Assembly (NCBI GenBank): GCA_035235625.1
Contig: CP141150.1
Location: 5,642,001-5,706,000, forward strand
Reading direction: 5' to 3'
DNA: 64,000 bases
From: Saururus chinensis
Taxonomy: Eukaryota; Streptophyta; Magnoliopsida; Piperales; Saururaceae
Shown: positions 58,567 to 64,000 of the stretch, piece after piece
Layout of the letters: each line of letters opens with the position of its first letter
How positions within the stretch are numbered: the stretch's first letter is position 1
The notes under the pieces: model-generated
The model's input: the letters and a program-made list of their open reading frames with translations, nothing else
Databases searched by the model: none
Told to the model about the DNA's origin: nothing
Program-made: the position numbers and the translations under genes

Positions 58567-61500
58567 TGTAATATCCCTAATTTTCCTGAGTTTCAAAATT
58601 TAAATACGTGGAAATTATGGTATTTGACCCATTGATATTCTTATTAGAATAACTTTCTCCTTAGATAGAATTTGGGGCTGAAACTAATTCTATTAGAAAG
58701 TATACGAAAAGAGCTTCGAAACGCCACCAAGAACGCACGAATCGGAGTCCGGATGAGGGAGAAATGACCGTTTGAAGTTGACATATCGTGCAGGACCTGT
58801 TTACCCGAATTGAACGCGCGAACTGTCTGTTTAAGCTGCGATGTGGGCCTGATAAATTGCTGTTCCGAAATTGGGGTTTTGGAGGTCTAATTCCTCATGG
58901 GATTAGGAACCCTAATCCCATACCTATAAAAGGCCTTCTTAAGGTACAATTTGGGGGGGGGGGGTCCTTTTTGCCCGTTCAAAGTAGAGAATTGGGGCTT
59001 TTTGGAGGGGAAAAGGATGAGCCGTCGTTAGAATCTTCCGGCGAGACTCCGGCGAAGCATGGGCGATGTGGATCGACGTCAACTTGGCCACAGAGGTAGG
59101 ATTTTAGGTTGCGATTATTATCTGTAATTTCTGTTCTGCAATTAGTTCTACAAATACTGTTCACGTAATAACGTGAACAGTACTGCGATTTTCGATCACT
59201 GGAACAGTTGTCGGATCGGAGCCGCACGGCGGCCCTGGCTTTGGCCAAGATGGCCCTAGCTTCGACCGCAGCGGCCCTGGCTCCAGCGGCCTTAGCGGCG
59301 GCGAATTCGCCTGCCGCTGCGCAGGCCGCCGTTGGTTAAAAAAAAAAAGAGTCTTACTGCGATGCGGCGCAGCCGCCGGCCGGGGAATGGAACCAGGGCT
59401 ACCGGGATCGCCGGAAGATGGCAATCCGGTCAAGCCCGGCCCATCGGCCGGCTGTGGCGGCCTGCCGTCGTGACGCCACCGTCTGTTTAAAAAAAAAAGG
59501 ACAGAGAAAGAAAGGGCGGCCTTTTGGCCGCCGGCTGGCCACCGTGCGGTGGCGGAACCGATGCGGTCGGTTCCGCCGGGCGCTGGCGGTCCGGGATCAC
59601 CTGGGCCGCCCCTCCTCCACCGCAGTCCTGGCGGCGCCGCCAGAGGCCGAACGGCCTCTGGCCGGTCGTGGAGAAGACGACCCGCGATCCGGGTTGTCAG
59701 CTGCTAGACCGGGTCGGGTTTCCCAACCCGATTCGGTCCGGTCTGAGTTGATAAAAAAAAACAACAACAAATGAAGGGTTGTGAACCGGGTCCGGTTTAG
59801 TAGGGTTTAGGTGTGGGAAAAATCCTAGAAAATTATTATTGGACCTGGAGAGGTTTGGGACTATTCTGACCGAGTTTCAGATTGGGGAAAAATCCTAGAG
59901 ATTATAAAATGACCTTTTTACCCTTGATAGTTAAATCATCATGCGAGAACCATTTGCCCGACTTCGGGGCCCTTGTTCAGGGCCTAGGAGTTTATTTAAA
60001 AATTGGGAAAATTCTCAATGATATTTTAATGGGTAAAATATTTATAGACCAAATATGTTGGTGAATAAAAAAAATACCAAAGAGTGGTTAATTGACTATT
60101 TTACCCTTAGGGTCTATAGTAAACCGTTAAGTAAACCTGGGTCGGTTCAAGGGGTTCACGACCCCGTCATATGCCAGGAAAATTACACAGAGTCTATGAA
60201 GTCAAGTAGTATGCTTGAGTTCAATCTTGGACCCGTTGGATGTCATTAAAACCTTAAACCAAATGACAGAACTACCCCTATGCAAACTGGCCCGCATTCG
60301 CGTGGATGTTGTTAATGGGCCAATATGATACTGAAATCTTTTGAGAGGTTAAAGAATTACCCAAGTGCAGAGAGGACTGTATCCAATGTTGGATAATTAC
60401 TCTAATGCCCTTGGGTGTATTACGATAAGTTTAATAAAGATTTAATAAGTTAACCCATAGAGGGTTAGGGCACGAGAGCTCAAGTAATTATAATATCATT
60501 GTTGATTTTGATTATTGATATTATGATATGCTTAGACCTGTGTAGTTCTTATGGTTTATGTTGTTCTTTGTTTCGATTTATAATATTGATGTTGTGATAG
60601 TAATTTATCACTATCTTTAAATTATTGAAAGAATAATTATTTGGGGTTTGATAGCTTTGGATTGGGCAAGAACACCTAATCAAGATAAAGACTAAAATAC
60701 CTCAGAGGGGTCTGGGACTAGTTCATACAGTGAACAAAGCCTTTGACCTGACGATTTGCCTTGGTTGATGAAACGATGGCATGTCTCGAGTTGTAAACCT
60801 TAGTCTAGAAGGGACTAATACTGTTTGGGATAGTCATTCGGAATCCTGGCTTATAGATGAGCAAGATAGGGTTCAGAATGGTTTCTTGAGTTCTAGCTCT
60901 ATTGAGGAGCCGCTGATTTGACCATGAAGTTACACCTCCCCATTGGAGGGAGTTCCTTGTGAGCCGGGCTCACCGCAGATCTATTGAGGATCTTTTAGTG
61001 TACACGCAATTAGGGTCGCTGACATCCTGCTTGGTTGGCATCTCTGACCACTTCTATTCAGGTGCAGTTGTGGGCCATGCCCTTCCACTCCGGTCAGGTC
61101 CTTATGGGCTAGGTTGGGAGATGGCAATTCCTGGTGGATTCCAGGGTGTTTCTTATCATTTGTCACTTAGGTTGACATCTGATGTGTCTGTCTGTCTTTG
61201 GGATTAGACGGGAATATTAATTATCGAACAATGGTTCGAGAAATAATTAATAACATTGATTGATATTACTTGTTTAATTAGAACAAGTGGAACGATTAAA
61301 GGACTTGCATAAAATGTAGGTTGCTTGAAAATACTTAAGCATTGCATGGGTGATGCTATGCTTCTTAGTATAGTGTAGTTTCTAGGCAGAACTACGTTTG
61401 GATCCGATCTTGTTGGAAACATTGGAGATGTTGTCTGATGAGTACGTAGGCAACTAACATCGGGTGATGTTGGCCCGATCCGAAAAATACTAATAAATCC

Positions 61501-61913
61501 TTTTGTCCATTGGAAGCTCTTCTCCTGAAGGCGGAGATGCTCCATTGTGGTTGTGGTTGTTGTTTGGTTTACTTCATTGCAGATTCTCCAGGCAACGACA
61601 AGTGACACCAAGGCAGGCGAGCTCAAGAGGTTTCCGCATTTTTGAAACTCCGATACGTAAGTGTACCTTAAGCGTGAGAGTCAACTTGTTATTTATTTTC
61701 AGACGGGTGACAGACTTGTACTTAGATGGATGAGCTGGTCTTTATGAATTTTTAGATGTTAAATAATATCATATGATTTGATATTCGTATTTGTGAACCC
61801 CAGTTATTATGACCTGGATATTTAATCGAAGGGTTTGTTTTGTATTTAAAGAAAAAAAATTTACCTACCGTTCAAGCTATTTAAAAATGCTTTTAAAAAT
61901 CCGGGTCGTGACA
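58567..61913 (+). mobile_element. Solo LTR-D (plus) nested in LTR-D (minus)
   Basis: It runs TGTAATATCCCTAA to CGGGTCGTGACA, 3347 bp, with perfect TSD ATAAG (58562-58566 and 61914-61918). TATA is at 58925-58932, a poly-G run near 58955, a 12-bp stem-loop at 59155-59182 and a GC-rich block at 59170-59750. The block at 61374-61482 is shared with LTR-B. The GC-rich open frames (59418-59774 and others) are not conserved as protein in the sister copy. Confidence 0.9.
59155..59182. repeat. 12-bp perfect stem-loop in LTR-D (+)
   Basis: TACTGTTCACGT, loop AATA, ACGTGAACAGTA. The sister copy has the equivalent stem at 63282-63310 with different but still paired bases. Confidence 0.8.
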
Positions 61914-63281
61914 ATAAGAACTACACAGGTCTAAGCATATCATAATATCAATAATCAAAATCAACAATGATATTATAATTACTCGAGCTCTCGTGCCCTA
62001 ACCCTCCTTGGGTTAACTCATTAAATTTTTATTAAACTTATCGTAATACACCCAAAGGCATTAGAGTAATTATCCAATATTGAATACAATCCTCTCTGCA
62101 CTTGGGTAATTCTTTAACCTCCAAAAAGGTTTCATTATCACATTGGCCCATTAATAACATTCACGCGAATGCGGCCAATCTGCACAAGGGTATCTTTGTC
62201 TTTTGTTCAGGGCTTCCCTAAACCTTGACAGGTTCAACACTAATCCCAAGGGTACACCTTTACATTGTGAACCCGTGGTAATTTTCTTTCCGTTTAACGG
62301 GGTCGTAAACCCCTTGAACCGACTCCAGTTTAATTAACTGTCTTACCTTAACCTTAGGGATAAAACAGTCAAATATCTACTTACTGGGATTTTTACTTAG
62401 CTTATGGCTTGGTCCAAATTTAGGATACTCACTGGAATCTCCCTGAGATTTTTCTCAATTTATAAATCCACTTATAGGCCCCTAATCCGGAGGCCCTAAA
62501 CTCGATCATTAGTGATTTATTCTATGCTACACTCACAAGGGTAAATTAGTCATTTTAGAGGCTCTGGGATTTTTCCACGGTCTGAAACTTGGTCGGGACT
62601 CTTGAAATACTTCTATGGATACTTGGTAATTTTTATGAATTTTTTTCTAGTCCTAAAGCTAGTGAACCAAAACCGGTTCAATAACATTTTTTTTAGACCA
62701 GACCGGACCGGGTTAGACCCATTCGGGTCCGGTCCTAGCCACAGGTCGCCTAACCCAAACCCGCACCCGACGACCCACGATGCGTGGGTCATCTCCTTCG
62801 CGTTCGGCCAGAGGCGGGAAAGCCTCTGGTGGCGGCGGCAACTGCTGGCCCGGCGGGGCAAGGCTAGGCCTCACCGGATCTCCGCCTGTCGGCGATTCCG
62901 GTGGGCCTGGACTCGCCACCGCCTGGCCGCCGGCCGCGGCCAAATATTTCTTTTTTTTTCTCTGAGTGCTGCAACTAGTTCGTGGCACTGTGGTGGCAGG
63001 CAGCCACGACCGGAAAAAGTAACGGGATCGATGGGATCGCCGTCTTCTGGCGATTCCGTGACCCTCGGTCCTGCCTCTGGCCACGGTCCGCACCGCGCCG
63101 CTGCCTGCCATTCATTTTTTTTAGTGGCCGAATCACCACGGCTATCGTGGCCATGGCCACAACTGCTTGGACCACCGCGGCAAAGACCAGGGTGGCCCCT
63201 CCATTGCCATAGTTCCAACCGACGATCGGGCGGCTAGCCGACCGGCGGCCGGTAAATTTACTCATTGGCTGAAATTAGAAT

Positions 63282-63310
63282 TCACTGTTCCCTAATTACG
63301 GGAACAGTGA
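63282..63310. repeat. 11-bp perfect stem-loop in LTR-D (-)
   Basis: TCACTGTTCCC, a 7-nt loop, GGGAACAGTGA. It sits at the same place in the LTR as 59155-59182. Confidence 0.8.
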
Positions 63311-63934
63311 CGGCAACTCGTATACATTATAAAATAAACAGTAAACTGCAGAATTAATGTAACAATCATTCATATTTATTTAACGAAACTTTTATTAATC
63401 TCGATTCGAAAACGATCTAACCTTAATTGTCGGTTTGTCGTCGATCTTCCGCCACTGGAGCCAAAGCCTCCTTCCCAGCCCTTTCCTCCTATTGGGCCAA
63501 AAAGACCCCCCCCCCCAAATTGTGCCCTAAGGAACTTTTTAAAAGAATAGGGATTAGGGTTCCTAATCCACCTAGAAGTTTTGTCAATCCTCCTCACTTA
63601 GGTGCCCTAATTAGGTCTCTAACAATTAATTTCGGAACTATAATTAAACGGGCCCACAAGACGGCTTAAACGGGCCAAAAATACGTTTAAATCGGGTAAA
63701 TGGGCCTTATATGATATGTTCAACTTCGAACAGTCGTATCTCCCTCATCCGAACCCCGATTCATGCGTTCTTGGTGCTGTTTCAAAGATCTGTCTATCTA
63801 CTTTCTAATAAAATTAGTTTTAGCTCCAAATTCTATCTAGGGAGAAAGTTATTCTAATAAGAATATCAATAGGTCAAACACCATAATTTTCACATATTTA
63901 AACTTTGAAACTCAGGAAAATTAGAGATATTACA

Positions 63935-64000
63935 GTATATTGTATTATTCATAGCACGATATGTATGCCTCCTATACATGGTAAGACAACTTATCAATGT
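63935..64000. other. Resumption of the palindrome-rich MULE region
   Basis: ATAGCACGATATGTATG and neighbours resemble the 49390-52540 repeats, so the LTR-D element was inserted into that region. The sequence ends at the window edge. Confidence 0.45.

Larger units (their letters stand above)
52745..63934 (-). mobile_element. LTR-D retrotransposon (minus strand), with two nested solo LTRs
   Basis: On the minus strand: 5' LTR (63934 to 57177, split by an LTR-D insertion), primer site (57162-57174), about 640 bp of internal sequence split by LTR-A (57176-56803 and 53331-53067), polypurine tract (53085-53067), then a 3' LTR of which only the first 322 bp remain (53066-52745). The element lies in the palindrome-rich MULE region, which resumes at 63935. 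No gag-pol is present. The 3' truncation prevents a TSD check. Confidence 0.8.
57177..63934 (-). mobile_element. LTR-D 5' LTR (minus), split by a sister LTR
   Basis: Pieces 57177-58566 and 61919-63934 together form one LTR (about 3.4 kb), TGTAATATC to GTTGTGACA on the minus strand. The pieces are the reverse complement of the two ends of the inserted copy at 58567-61913. The uninterrupted junction sequence can be read in that copy near 60540-60555, which confirms the insertion site. Confidence 0.88.

Noticed and set aside
62602-63237. 211-codon open frame in LTR-D
   Set aside because: It runs from AT-rich into GC-rich LTR sequence, shows no domain, and the equivalent stretch of the sister LTR (59170-59750) does not keep the same protein.
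1-64000. Operons, ribosome binding sites, riboswitches, attachment sites, replication origins
   Set aside because: The window is plant nuclear DNA with spliced genes and eukaryotic transposons, so such prokaryotic features are not expected and none was seen. No convincing tRNA or rRNA gene was seen by eye, though a tRNA search was not possible.

Overview
This window is plant nuclear DNA. It holds intron-bearing genes with plant protein families, plant-type LTR retrotransposons primed by initiator Met-tRNA, Stowaway MITEs with TA duplications, hAT elements with 8-bp duplications and a Mutator-like remnant. The very GC-rich, intronless RING gene and GC-rich exons against AT-rich flanks suggest a monocot, but this is only a guess. 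There are no bacterial features.

Host genes lie in a small island at 28.8-47.6 kb, all on the + strand. They are RPN10 (26S proteasome ubiquitin receptor, 10 exons, 402 aa), an ADF5-type actin-depolymerising factor (3 exons, 143 aa), and a zinc-ribbon plus RING-H2 E3 ligase (366 aa, one exon). Two of the three belong to the ubiquitin-proteasome pathway, but nothing suggests they are co-regulated.

The rest is mostly transposons, and target-site duplications (TSDs) allow the nesting to be resolved. I name four LTR families A to D. Positions 1-820 are the 3' part of an LTR-A inserted in the hATC domain of a decayed hAT transposase (821-4062). Positions 4141-23828 are one solo LTR-A (TSD AAACA/AAACG). 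It contains (i) a composite LTR-B element, 4537-18602 (TSD CCCAT), whose first LTR is split by an inverted solo LTR-A (6085-9359, TSD GTCTT), and (ii) an inverted solo LTR-C (20719-23131, TSD GTATG). Then 23.8-28.6 kb is AT-rich DNA with MITEs. A diverged LTR-C-like element covers about 38.6-44.3 kb. A 610-bp hAT element (47771-48380) has perfect 8-bp TSDs. About 48.7-52.7 kb is a Mutator-like remnant with a transposase fragment and an antisense Ulp1-like protease fragment. Positions 52745-63934 are a minus-strand LTR-D element whose internal region holds a solo LTR-A (53332-56802) and whose 5' LTR is split by an opposite-orientation solo LTR-D (58567-61913, TSD ATAAG).

None of the LTR elements shows recognisable gag, protease, reverse transcriptase or integrase. 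The most unusual signal is in the non-coding parts of LTR-B. Several unrelated tandem arrays each encode a short stem-loop per unit, with paired substitutions that preserve base pairing. LTR-B and LTR-D also share an internal sequence motif and a block within the LTR. They look like non-autonomous elements whose conserved content is RNA or DNA structure rather than protein.
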